Notes: generated from the letters alone by a model not told the origin. Shown: positions 1 through 6,907, counted from the first letter of the stretch. The stretch: DNA of 7,795 bases from Elusimicrobiota bacterium (GCA_016194625.1 JACQBB010000298.1:1-7795); one strand, 5' to 3'. Numbers and translations: made by a program.

Positions 1-1583
1 GGGTTGACCAGGCCGCCGTCGACGAGGTAGCGGCCGTTGATCTGCGTGGGCACGAAGATGATGGGCAGGCCGCAGGAGGCGCGGATGGCCTCGGCCACGC
101 GTCCGGACTTCAGGACGACCTCCTCGCCGGTCTCGATGTCGGCGGCGACGCAGGCGAACGGGATGTCCATGTCCGCGAACTCGCGCGAGCCGAGATAAGT
201 GCGGATGAAGCGCAGGAGGGTCTCGCCCTGGAAGATGCCCGAGCGCATCACGGTCAGGTCCCAGAACAGGTTCTCGTACACCCAGCCCTTGTCGATGCGC
301 ACGGCCATCGCCTCGATCTCCTCGGGCTCGTAGCCGGCGGCGTAGCAGCCCGCGATCAGCGAGCCCATCGAGGTGCCCGCGATCACGTCGACGGGGATCC
401 CCTCGCGCTTGAGGACCTTCAGCACGCCGATCGTCGCGTGGCCGAGCGCCGCCCCGGTGCCCAGCGCCAGGCCGACGCGCACGCCGCCCAGGCGGCGCGC
501 CAGGCGCGCGACGGCGGCGGCCGTCTTCTTCTCCGGCGCGCCCTCGCCCCACGGGATCATCACGCGCTCGGCGCCGATCAGCAGGGGCGCGTCCTCCGGC
601 TCCAGCTCGCCGACCCACAGGCGCAGGACGCGCGCGGGCTCGGGAACCAGCGCGGGGACCTCGGCCTCCATGTGGCGGAACTGCGGACGCATCTGGTCGC
701 AGCCGGCCATCAGCACGCGGTCGGCCTCGGACAGCGCGGCGCGCTCCACGTCGCCGCGCTCGCCGCCGGCCAGCACGACGAGGGCGAAGTCGTAGCCTGC
801 GCGCAGGGAGTTCAGGAACAGGTACAGAGAGCCGAACAGGCGCCCGCCCAGCGCCGCGGGCGACACCGACAGGACCCGCAGGCCGCCGGGGTGCTCCTGC
901 GACAGCTCGGCGATCGCGCCGGGGTCGCGCAGGTTCGCCGCGCGCAGCTCCTCCTCGCCGATCACCTTCGGCGCCAGGCCGCCGGCCAGCGCGATGCCGC
1001 CCGGCTCGCCCGACAGGTCGACGAGCAGGACCTTCTTGCGCGTCTGGGCCGACAGCTCGAAGCCGAGCGTCCAGCCCAGCACCGCGCGCGCCGAGCGCGG
1101 CAGGGCCGGGTCGAGCACGAGCAGGTGCGCGTCGCTGCCCGGGCGCGCGGGGCCCGAGGTCTGCGCGATCAGGCGGGTGGCCAGCGTGCGCGACAGGTGC
1201 AGCAGGATGGTCGGGTGCTCGCGCAGGATCTCCTCGAACTCCTTGCGCGGCAGCTTGAGCAGCTCGCTGGTCGAGTCCAGGCGCACCGTCGAGGTGCGCG
1301 GGATGCCGGTGAGCAGGCCGGTCTCGCCGGCCACGTCGCCGCGGCCGAGGAACGCGACCACCGCCTCCACGCCGCCCGCGGTGCGCAGGCGCCGCGCCTG
1401 GCCGGAGACGATCATGTACAGCGCGTCGGGGTCGTCGCCCTCGCGGAACAGCGTCGCGCCCTTGGGCAGGGACAGCGGGGCCAGGCGCGCGGCGATCTTG
1501 CCCAGGTCCTCGGGGGAAAGGCCGGCGAAGAGCGGGATGCGCTTGAGGAACGGCTCCCAGGACGGGATCTCTTCGGGTTTCAG
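1..1583 (-). CDS. NTE-like patatin phospholipase with cyclic-nucleotide-binding domain (3' end outside window)
   Basis: Probable membrane-associated serine (lyso)phospholipase of the NTE/RssA branch of patatins; 527 codons are visible. Residues about 15-135 form a cNMP-binding beta-barrel; its phosphate cassette keeps Glu87 and Arg96 (GET...PRTST), so ligand binding is plausible. Residues about 152-345 look like a MinD/ParA-type fold (KKVLLVDL at 183-190, GLRVL at 234-238, YDFALVV at 264-270) without a Walker A glycine/lysine loop, like the P-loop-like domain known in NTE proteins. The patatin domain starts near 368: oxyanion loop GTGAALG (375-381), nucleophile Ser405 in GTSMG (403-407), and Asp522 in DGG. 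The visible part therefore includes the catalytic dyad; the C-terminus lies beyond base 1. The loop has Leu380 where Arg or Lys is usual. The start is taken as CTG at 1583-1581: the frame is stopped by TAA at 1595-1593, and the first in-frame ATG is codon 57, inside the barrel. It overlaps the Nudix stop by CTGA, implying coupled translation. Family assignment is firm; substrate and ligand are inferred. Confidence 0.93.
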   Translation of the reverse strand, partial: MKPEEIPSWEPFLKRIPLFAGLSPEDLGKIAARLAPLSLPKGATLFREGDDPDALYMIVSGQARRLRTAGGVEAVVAFLGRGDVAGETGLLTGIPRTSTVRLDSTSELLKLPRKEFEEILREHPTILLHLSRTLATRLIAQTSGPARPGSDAHLLVLDPALPRSARAVLGWTLGFELSAQTRKKVLLVDLSGEPGGIALAGGLAPKVIGEEELRAANLRDPGAIAELSQEHPGGLRVLSVSPAALGGRLFGSLYLFLNSLRAGYDFALVVLAGGERGDVERAALSEADRVLMAGCDQMRPQFRHMEAEVPALVPEPARVLRLWVGELEPEDAPLLIGAERVMIPWGEGAPEKKTAAAVARLARRLGGVRVGLALGTGAALGHATIGVLKVLKREGIPVDVIAGTSMGSLIAGCYAAGYEPEEIEAMAVRIDKGWVYENLFWDLTVMRSGIFQGETLLRFIRTYLGSREFADMDIPFACVAADIETGEEVVLKSGRVAEAIRASCGLPIIFVPTQINGRYLVDGGLVN

Positions 1584-2134
1584 CGTCCCCTCTTAGCGAC
1601 CGCGCAGGCCAGGAGACCGATGATGGTCTTCGAATCCTTGATGCGTCCGTCGAGCGCCATCGCGAGCGCCTTCTTGAAAGGCACGCGGACGCACTGCAGG
1701 AACTCGTCGTCGTCGGTGTCCATCCGGCCGGCCGTCAGGCCTTCCGCGACGTAGAGGTGGAGGACCTCGTTGGCGAACGCGGGCGTCGGCCAGTATTGGA
1801 CGAGGCGCGTGATCTTCCTCGCCGTGTAGCCGGTCTCCTCGGCCAGCTCGCGCTTCACGCAGGTCAGCTCCGACTCGCCCTTATCGAGCTTCCCGGCCGG
1901 CAGCTCCAAGGTCACCTCGCCGACGGGATGGCGGTACTGCCGCACCATGACGACGGTGTCCCCGTCGAGGAAGGGCACCACGCCCACCGCGCCGGGATGG
2001 TCCAGGTACTCGCGAGTGGCCTTTTTCCCGTTGGGCAGGCGCACCGTGTCGACGCGGAAGTCCACCGCGCGGCCGCGCCAGACCGTCTTCTTGCTCACGA
2101 AGGTCTCGATCAGGCCTTCATCGACGGGAGTCAT
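1580..2134 (-). CDS. Nudix hydrolase, ADP-ribose pyrophosphatase type
   Basis: Cytoplasmic Nudix hydrolase of 184 residues. By family it probably cleaves ADP-ribose, or a related nucleoside diphosphate sugar, to AMP plus the sugar phosphate, using divalent metal ions. The Nudix box is complete at residues 81-103: Gly81, Glu87, Arg95-Glu96, the metal-binding pair Glu99-Glu100, and Gly102. The preceding RQYRHPVGEVTLELPAG segment (65-81) and the later TPAFANEV stretch (117-124) are typical of the ADP-ribose pyrophosphatase subgroup, and the length fits. The ATG at 2134 is chosen because an extended -10 box sits 8 bases upstream. No Shine-Dalgarno sequence is present, so the mRNA may be almost leaderless. 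It is the first gene of a two-gene unit; its TGA overlaps the start of the phospholipase gene, and the two may be made together. A direct functional link between them is not evident. The exact substrate cannot be read from sequence; other NDP-sugars or a GDP-mannose-type substrate remain possible. Confidence 0.92.
   Translation of the reverse strand: MTPVDEGLIETFVSKKTVWRGRAVDFRVDTVRLPNGKKATREYLDHPGAVGVVPFLDGDTVVMVRQYRHPVGEVTLELPAGKLDKGESELTCVKRELAEETGYTARKITRLVQYWPTPAFANEVLHLYVAEGLTAGRMDTDDDEFLQCVRVPFKKALAMALDGRIKDSKTIIGLLACAVAKRGR
1587..1592 (-). promoter_or_regulatory. Shine-Dalgarno-like GAGGGG before the CTG start
   Basis: On the minus strand GAGGGG lies three bases before the proposed CTG start of the phospholipase gene, inside the last codons of the Nudix gene. 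The spacing is short, but it supports initiation within the CTGA overlap. It helps decide the start because no conventional start codon exists between the upstream in-frame stop and codon 57. Confidence 0.5.
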
Positions 2135-2142
2135 CGGTCCGG

Positions 2143-2151
2143 ATTATAACA
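2143..2151 (-). promoter_or_regulatory. Extended -10 promoter of the Nudix/phospholipase unit
   Basis: Read on the minus strand, this is TGTTATAAT: a perfect TATAAT hexamer (2148-2143) with the TG of an extended -10 one base upstream. The -35 position about 17 bases further upstream (near 2166-2171) does not resemble TTGACA, which is common for extended -10 promoters. Transcription would start near 2136, leaving a leader of about two bases before the ATG at 2134. Confidence 0.65.
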
Positions 2152-2160
2152 AACGCCGGA

Positions 2161-2180
2161 TGGGCCCACCGTCCGGACGG
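2161..2180. promoter_or_regulatory. Two abutting perfect palindromes between divergent promoters
   Basis: TGGGCCCA (2161-2168) is followed directly by CCGTCCGGACGG (2169-2180); both are exact inverted repeats. They lie between the minus-strand -10 of the Nudix gene and the plus-strand -10 of dnaE, covering the -35 region of both. The core (T/G)CCGGA also recurs at 2138, 2155 and 2172, spaced exactly 17 bases. This is where an operator would be expected, but GC-rich DNA yields short palindromes by chance, and no known regulator site is recognised. Confidence 0.35.
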
Positions 2181-2192
2181 CGACTTACTTCG

Positions 2193-2198
2193 TATAAT
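2193..2198 (+). promoter_or_regulatory. -10 box of the dnaE promoter
   Basis: A perfect TATAAT lies 26 bases before the dnaE ATG in otherwise very GC-rich sequence. The predicted transcription start is near 2205, giving a leader of about 20 bases. No good -35 is seen: the position 17 bases upstream falls in the 12-bp palindrome. No Shine-Dalgarno sequence precedes the ATG. Confidence 0.6.
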
Positions 2199-2224
2199 AA
2201 CCGTCTCGCCTCCCGCCGCCGACC

Positions 2225-5200
2225 ATGTCCAAACCCGAATTCGTCCACCTGCACAACCACAGCGAGTACTCGCTGATGGACGGCGTCATCCGCCTGACCG
2301 ACGCGAAGGGCAACGCCTCGCAGGCGCTCAAGGACCTGGCGGCGTCCGGCGCGAAGGGCTTCGCTGTCACCGACCACGGCAACATGTACGGCGCCATCGA
2401 GTTCTACTCGGCGGCCAAGTCCGTGGGTCTCAAAGCCATCATCGGCTGCGAGATGTACATCTCGAAAGGGACCCGGTTCGATCGCGGGCATTCTCAAAAA
2501 GAGAACTGCCACCTCACCGTCCTCGCCAAGAACTACGAGGGCTACCAGAACCTGATGGAGCTGTGCTCGATCGCGTTCAAAGAGGGGTATTACTACGACC
2601 CCCGGATCGACAAAGAACTCTTGGCGAAGCACTCCAAGGGCCTCGTCGTCCTGTCCGGCTGTCTCAAGTCCGAGCTGAACCAGTCCATCCTGTCCGGCGA
2701 CCTGGCGAAGTCCGAGCAGCTCGTCACCTGGTTCCGCGACAATCTGGAAGCCGACAGCTACTACCTGGAGATCATGGACCACGGCCTGGAGAAGCAGCGC
2801 CAGGTCACCTCCGCGCTCCTGGAGCTCAACCGCCGCACCGGCATCCCCCTCGTCGCGACCAACGACTGCCACTACTCGAAGTCCGACGAGTTCGAGGCCC
2901 ACGACGCGCGCGTGTGCATCGCGACCGGCCGCAAGCTGGCCGACACCGAGCGCCTGAAGTTCGAGACGCACGAGTTCTACATCAAGTCGCCCGAGGAGAT
3001 GCACAAGCTGTTCGGCGGCTTCGCCCCGCAGGCGCTCGAGAGCACGCTCAAGATCGCCGAGATGTGCAACCTGAAGATCCCGATGGACCAGATGCTCCTG
3101 CCGGAGTTCAAGGTCCCCGAGGGCTTCACCCAGGACACCTACCTGGAGCACCTGTGCCTGGAGGGCCTCAAAGAGCGCCTGCACGGGACCATCCGCCCCG
3201 AGTACAAGGAGCGCCTCGACTTCGAGCTTGGCGTCATCCGGCGCATGGGCTTCTCCGGCTACTTCCTGATCGTCTGGGACTTCATCAACTTCGCGCGCAA
3301 GGCCGGCATCCCCGTCGGCCCGGGCCGCGGCTCGGGCGCCGGCGCGCTGGTCGCCTACACGCTGCGGATCACCAACGCCGACCCGCTCGAGCACAAGCTG
3401 CTGTTCGAGCGCTTCCTGAACCCGGACCGCAAGTCGATGCCCGACCTCGACATCGACTTCGCCGACACCGGGCGCGACCGCGTCATCCAGTACGTGCGCC
3501 AGAAGTACGGCGAGGACTGCGTCGCGCAGATCATCACCTTCGGCTCGCTCGGCGCCAAGCTCGTCGTGCGCGACGTGGGCCGCGTGCTCGACATGCCGCT
3601 GCCGCAGATCGACGAGATCGCCAAGAAGATCCCGACCGGCCCCAACGTGCATCTCCACGAGGCGATGCAGGCCCCGGAGCTCGCCGAACTCGCCAAGGAC
3701 CCGCAGGTCAAGCGCCTGCTGGACCTGTCGCTGAAGCTCGAGGGCCTGAAGCGCCACACCGGCGTGCACGCGGCCGGCACGCTGATCACCAAGGAGCCGG
3801 TGGTGCGCTACACGCCGCTGGCCAAGGGCGCCAAGTCCGACGTGGTCACGACCCAGTACGACGGCGACTGGTGCCCGAAGCTCGGCCTGCTGAAGGTGGA
3901 CTTCCTCGGCCTGCGCACGCTGTCGATCATCGACGACGCGGTCAAGTTCGTGAAGGCGCGCCACGACCCGAAGTTCGACATCGACAAGATCCCGATGGAC
4001 GACGCGAAGACCTACGAGCTGCTGCGCACGGCCAAGGCGCTCGCGGTGTTCCAGCTCGACAGCCAGGGCATGCGCGACCTGATCTACCGCATCCGCCCGA
4101 CGACCTTCGAGGACATCGCGTCGGCGATCGCGCTGTTCCGTCCCGGCCCGATGCAGTCGGGCATGCTCGACATGTTCGTGGACTGCAAGCACGGGCGCCA
4201 GGAGGTCCACTACGACCATCCGATCCTCGAGCCGATCCTGAAGGACACCTACGGCTGCATGGTCTTCCAAGAGCAGGTCATGGAGATCTCCAAGAAGCTC
4301 GCCGGCTTCACGCCCGGCGAGGCCGACGGCCTGCGCAAGGCGATGGGCAAGAAGATCCCGGAGGAGATCGAGAAGGTCCGCGACCAGTTCGTGAAGGGCG
4401 CCGCCGCCAACAAGGTCAACCCCAAGCTCGCCAACAAGATCTACGACCAGATGGCCAAGTTCGGCGGCTACGGCTTCAACAAGTCGCACACGGTGGCCTA
4501 CGGCATCGTCGCCTACCAGACCGCGTACCTGAAGGCGAACTACCCGATCGAGTTCATGACCGCGGTGGCCACCTCCGAGATCGGCCACTCCGCGATCGGC
4601 GCCGAGGACAAGGAGAACAAGCTCGTCACCTACCTCGACGAGGCCAAGCGCATGGGCCTCAAGATCATGCCGCCCGACGTGAACAAGTCCGAGGCCAAGT
4701 TCGACATCCAGGACGGGGCGATCCGCTTCGGCCTGCTCGCGATCAAGAACGTCGGCTCCGGCGCGGCCGAGTCCATCGTGAAGGCCGCGCGCGAGAAGCC
4801 GTTCGTCAGCCTGGACGACTTCGCGTCGCGCGTGGACCTGCACGCGATCAACAAGAAGACCATCGAGTCGCTGATCAAGGCCGGCGCGCTGGACGGCCTG
4901 CGCCCCGGCGAGCCGCCGCACGCCGCGCGCGCGCGCCTGCTGCCCGCCGTCGACGAGGTCGTCGGCCGCCAGCAGCGCGTGAAGGCCGACCTGGACAAGG
5001 GCCAGGGCCTGCTGTTCATGGGCGGCGCGCCGGAACCCGCCCCCGGCGGCGGCACCGCCGACCCGTACGCGCAGATCAAGCCGCTGTCCGAGCACGACAC
5101 GCTGACCTTCGAGCGCGAGGTGCTGGGCTTCTATTTCTCCGGCCACCCGCTGCTCGGCGTGAAGGCCCAGCTGAAGGCGTCGGCGACGCACGAGGTCTCG

Positions 5201-5791
5201 CAGCTGAACCCGTCGGTGACCGTGCCGGTGCGCGTGTCCGGCATGATCAGCAAGATCCGAAAGATGGTGTCGAAGAAGACCGGCGAGCCGTGGGTGATCG
5301 TCACGCTCGAGGACCTGACCGGCGAGGTCACCTTGCTGTGCTTCCCGAAGATCTACGCGACCGGCCTGGCGCACCTGGCCAAGGTCGGCGCCTTCGTCGC
5401 CGCGACCGGCCGCCTGTCCTTCCGCGACGCCGAGGGCGAGGGCGCGACCGGCGAGATCATCGTCGACGAGATGATCCCCCTCGACATGGCCGTCTCGCGC
5501 TTCGCCAAGCGCCTGCGGCTGAAGTGCGACAGCACCGTCGGCACCGAGAAGCTGGAGTCCCTGCGCGACGCGCTGGAGGCCCACCGCGGCCCCTGCGCCG
5601 TCGTGCTGGAGCAGGAGACGCCCGAAGGCCTCGCCATCCTGGAAGTCGACCAGCGCGTCGTCCTCAGCCTGCCGCTGTTCGAGGCCGTCGAGGGCATCCT
5701 CGGCCCGAACTGCTGGCGCATCGACGCGGGCAACGCCCCCGCCGTCATCCAGCAGCGCCGCTTCGAGCGCCGCGCCCCCGCCGCCGAATAG
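2225..5791 (+). CDS. dnaE: DNA polymerase III alpha subunit
   Basis: Catalytic subunit of the replicative DNA polymerase III holoenzyme, 1188 residues, complete and close to the usual DnaE length (about 1160). Residues 1-275 are the PHP domain; HLHNHS (8-13), Asp19, His51, Glu75, His96, Cys146, Asp214 and His216 appear to supply a full metal site, unlike E. coli. The polymerase core follows: PVGPGRGSGAG (363-373), PDLDID with catalytic Asp407 and Asp409 (406-411), and the third aspartate, Asp559, in KVDFLGLRTL. GYGFNKSH lies at 748-755. A helix-hairpin-helix region ends near 890. QGLLF (927-931) fits the internal beta-clamp-binding motif. An OB fold spans about 1000-1085, and the last 100 residues are the tail that in E. 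coli binds the clamp-loader tau subunit. No intein or frame break is seen. The ATG at 2225 begins with the family's usual N-terminus (compare MSEPRFVHL in E. coli). The gene is transcribed divergently from the Nudix unit and appears monocistronic. Confidence 0.98.
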   Translation: MSKPEFVHLHNHSEYSLMDGVIRLTDAKGNASQALKDLAASGAKGFAVTDHGNMYGAIEFYSAAKSVGLKAIIGCEMYISKGTRFDRGHSQKENCHLTVLAKNYEGYQNLMELCSIAFKEGYYYDPRIDKELLAKHSKGLVVLSGCLKSELNQSILSGDLAKSEQLVTWFRDNLEADSYYLEIMDHGLEKQRQVTSALLELNRRTGIPLVATNDCHYSKSDEFEAHDARVCIATGRKLADTERLKFETHEFYIKSPEEMHKLFGGFAPQALESTLKIAEMCNLKIPMDQMLLPEFKVPEGFTQDTYLEHLCLEGLKERLHGTIRPEYKERLDFELGVIRRMGFSGYFLIVWDFINFARKAGIPVGPGRGSGAGALVAYTLRITNADPLEHKLLFERFLNPDRKSMPDLDIDFADTGRDRVIQYVRQKYGEDCVAQIITFGSLGAKLVVRDVGRVLDMPLPQIDEIAKKIPTGPNVHLHEAMQAPELAELAKDPQVKRLLDLSLKLEGLKRHTGVHAAGTLITKEPVVRYTPLAKGAKSDVVTTQYDGDWCPKLGLLKVDFLGLRTLSIIDDAVKFVKARHDPKFDIDKIPMDDAKTYELLRTAKALAVFQLDSQGMRDLIYRIRPTTFEDIASAIALFRPGPMQSGMLDMFVDCKHGRQEVHYDHPILEPILKDTYGCMVFQEQVMEISKKLAGFTPGEADGLRKAMGKKIPEEIEKVRDQFVKGAAANKVNPKLANKIYDQMAKFGGYGFNKSHTVAYGIVAYQTAYLKANYPIEFMTAVATSEIGHSAIGAEDKENKLVTYLDEAKRMGLKIMPPDVNKSEAKFDIQDGAIRFGLLAIKNVGSGAAESIVKAAREKPFVSLDDFASRVDLHAINKKTIESLIKAGALDGLRPGEPPHAARARLLPAVDEVVGRQQRVKADLDKGQGLLFMGGAPEPAPGGGTADPYAQIKPLSEHDTLTFEREVLGFYFSGHPLLGVKAQLKASATHEVSQLNPSVTVPVRVSGMISKIRKMVSKKTGEPWVIVTLEDLTGEVTLLCFPKIYATGLAHLAKVGAFVAATGRLSFRDAEGEGATGEIIVDEMIPLDMAVSRFAKRLRLKCDSTVGTEKLESLRDALEAHRGPCAVVLEQETPEGLAILEVDQRVVLSLPLFEAVEGILGPNCWRIDAGNAPAVIQQRRFERRAPAAE

Positions 5792-5802
5792 CCGGCCCGC
5801 CG

Positions 5803-5832
5803 TCGACTATCACCGGCGATATGGATTATCAT
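5803..5832 (+). promoter_or_regulatory. Probable promoter of the exported alanine-rich protein gene
   Basis: A -10-like TATCAT (5827-5832) lies 6 bases before the ATG at 5839, with a weak -35-like TCGACT (5803-5808) 18 bases upstream of it. Transcription would start at or next to the ATG, so the mRNA is probably leaderless, in keeping with the lack of a Shine-Dalgarno sequence. Confidence 0.45.
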
Positions 5833-5838
5833 GAGTCC

Positions 5839-6801
5839 ATGGTGAGACCCCTCCTTGCCGCGGCCCTCCTCGTCGCGACGCCGGTGTCCGCGGCGAAGTA
5901 CGACCCCGACGCGGACCGCGCGGCCCTGCGCGGGGCCGCCAACGCCTGCTACGACGAGACGGTGCACGCGACGGGGCTGGCGCTGACGCCGGAGAAGGCG
6001 GCGGAGATCAAGACCGGGCTCGAAGAGGCGGTCCGCCGGTCCCGGTCCGCGTCGGACGCCGCGAAGACGCTCGAGACCGAGGGCGGGAAGCGCTCCGCCG
6101 AGATGACGGCGGTCGCGGGCGGGCGCGGCGGCCCGGCCCCCGAGGCCGAGGCCAAGGACTTCGCGGCCGCCGCGGCGGCGCAGCGCGCGCGCTGGACGAA
6201 GGCGGCCGCCGAACAGGACGGGCTGAAGAGGCGGGTGGACGCCCTTCCCGACAAGAAGGACGACGGCAAGCCGGACCTGGAGAAGCGCGAGCTCAAGGAG
6301 CGGCTCGGTTCCGCCGCCGGGGCGCTCGACGACGCCGACGCGGCGCTGAAGCGTGCCGAGGCCTCCGCGCCCGCGATGGCCGACGGAGCCGCCCGCCTGA
6401 AAACGGCGCTGAAAAGCTCGTCCGGCCCCGCGGCAGAGCGCGCGGCCTACGACGCCCAGGTCGTCTCCGGCGCCGACGCATTCCCCCCCGCCGTCGGCGA
6501 GGCCAAGACCCGCGTGGACATGCTCGGTGAGGAGCCGCGCGAGAAGAGCCGGGCGCGCGCCTGGGAGAAGCTCGATCCCCTGCGCGACCGCGCGCGCGAC
6601 ATCCTGGCCGCCGCCGACCGCGCCTGCAACCGCGCCGACGACTTCCACAACCGCTCCAAGGACTTCGACCGGGCCTGGTCCGACTTCGACGCCGGCCGGA
6701 AGTCCGGCGCCGGCGCGCCCGCCGCCGCGGCCGCGGCGCTCGACCGCGCCGCTCAGGCGCAGGCCGCGGTCAAAGACCGCCTCGACCGCTCCCGCCCCTA
6801 G
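5839..6801 (+). CDS. Exported alanine-rich helical protein of unknown function
   Basis: I do not recognise this 320-residue protein. Residues 1-18 are a clear Sec signal peptide (MVRPLL, an alanine/leucine core, then PVSA before AKY), so the mature chain should be periplasmic or surface-exposed. The rest is extremely rich in alanine plus charged residues (Lys, Arg, Asp, Glu), with heptad-like stretches at about 50-90, 103-135, 145-190 and 235-320. This suggests a long helical bundle or coiled coil rather than an enzyme. The mature protein has only two cysteines, Cys37 and Cys263, in similar local settings (AANACYDE and ADRACNRAD); they could form a disulfide tying the two ends together. The ATG at 5839 is preferred over the in-frame ATG at 5821: it starts the signal peptide directly, and the -10 box overlaps the upstream candidate. 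The same reading frame is open far upstream through dnaE; that is only compositional. A structural or cell-envelope role is a guess. Confidence 0.8.
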   Translation: MVRPLLAAALLVATPVSAAKYDPDADRAALRGAANACYDETVHATGLALTPEKAAEIKTGLEEAVRRSRSASDAAKTLETEGGKRSAEMTAVAGGRGGPAPEAEAKDFAAAAAAQRARWTKAAAEQDGLKRRVDALPDKKDDGKPDLEKRELKERLGSAAGALDDADAALKRAEASAPAMADGAARLKTALKSSSGPAAERAAYDAQVVSGADAFPPAVGEAKTRVDMLGEEPREKSRARAWEKLDPLRDRARDILAAADRACNRADDFHNRSKDFDRAWSDFDAGRKSGAGAPAAAAAALDRAAQAQAAVKDRLDRSRP

Positions 6802-6827
6802 AGGGCCCCGTGATAATCAAGGAAAGA

Positions 6828-6856
6828 CGGGCCCCCGGCCTTGAACCGGGGGCCCG
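6828..6856. terminator. 11-bp perfect GC hairpin, possible terminator
   Basis: CGGGCCCCCGG (6828-6838) and CCGGGGGCCCG (6846-6856) are exact inverted repeats around a 7-base loop, CCTTGAA. The hairpin lies 26 bases after the stop of the alanine-rich protein gene, where a terminator is expected. On the plus strand the stem is followed by ACAAATC, so there is no U tract; on the minus strand it is followed by TCTTTCCTT. It could be a U-less terminator, an mRNA-stabilising hairpin, or part of the control region of the next gene. Confidence 0.55.
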
Positions 6857-6866
6857 ACAAATCTGC

Positions 6867-6872
6867 TAGAAT
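6867..6872 (+). promoter_or_regulatory. -10 box of the receiver gene
   Basis: TAGAAT (one mismatch to TATAAT) lies 37 bases before the receiver ATG, predicting a transcription start near 6879 and a leader of about 30 bases. The nearest -35-like sequence, TTGAAC (6841-6846), is 20 bases upstream, which is too far for a standard promoter, and it lies in the loop and 3' arm of the hairpin. Confidence 0.45.
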
Positions 6873-6898
6873 CCGGCGATTCTCGCAATCTCGCATTC

Positions 6899-6907
6899 GG
6901 GGAGAAG
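6899..6907 (+). promoter_or_regulatory. Ribosome binding site of the receiver gene
   Basis: GGGGAGAAG, with core GGGGAG ending 5 bases before the ATG at 6910, is the best Shine-Dalgarno sequence in the window. It fixes the start at 6910 rather than any upstream in-frame codon, and contrasts with the neighbours that lack such a site. Confidence 0.8.

Noticed and set aside
438..1754. Plus-strand open frames across the phospholipase and Nudix genes
   Set aside because: The minus strand encodes clear cNMP, patatin and Nudix motifs; the plus-strand products are Arg/Ala/Gln-rich with no recognisable domain.
2144..5584. A 1146-codon open frame antisense to dnaE
   Set aside because: It mirrors the codon structure of dnaE in GC-rich DNA; its product is a monotonous Leu/Val/Arg/Asp/Gly mix with no domain, and dnaE is unmistakable on the other strand.
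5791..5817. GCCGG...CCGGC inverted repeat after dnaE as a terminator
   Set aside because: Only five base pairs with a 17-base loop and no U tract; this is expected by chance at this base composition.
2563..5838. A long open frame overlapping dnaE in another plus frame, running into the alanine-rich protein gene
   Set aside because: The part overlapping dnaE is Arg/Pro/Ala-rich shadow sequence. Only the tail from 5839, which begins with a signal peptide, looks real.
5353..6648. Minus-strand open frames across the dnaE end and the alanine-rich gene
   Set aside because: They cross gene boundaries, have no promoter or ribosome site, and show only GC-driven Arg/Ala/Gly composition.
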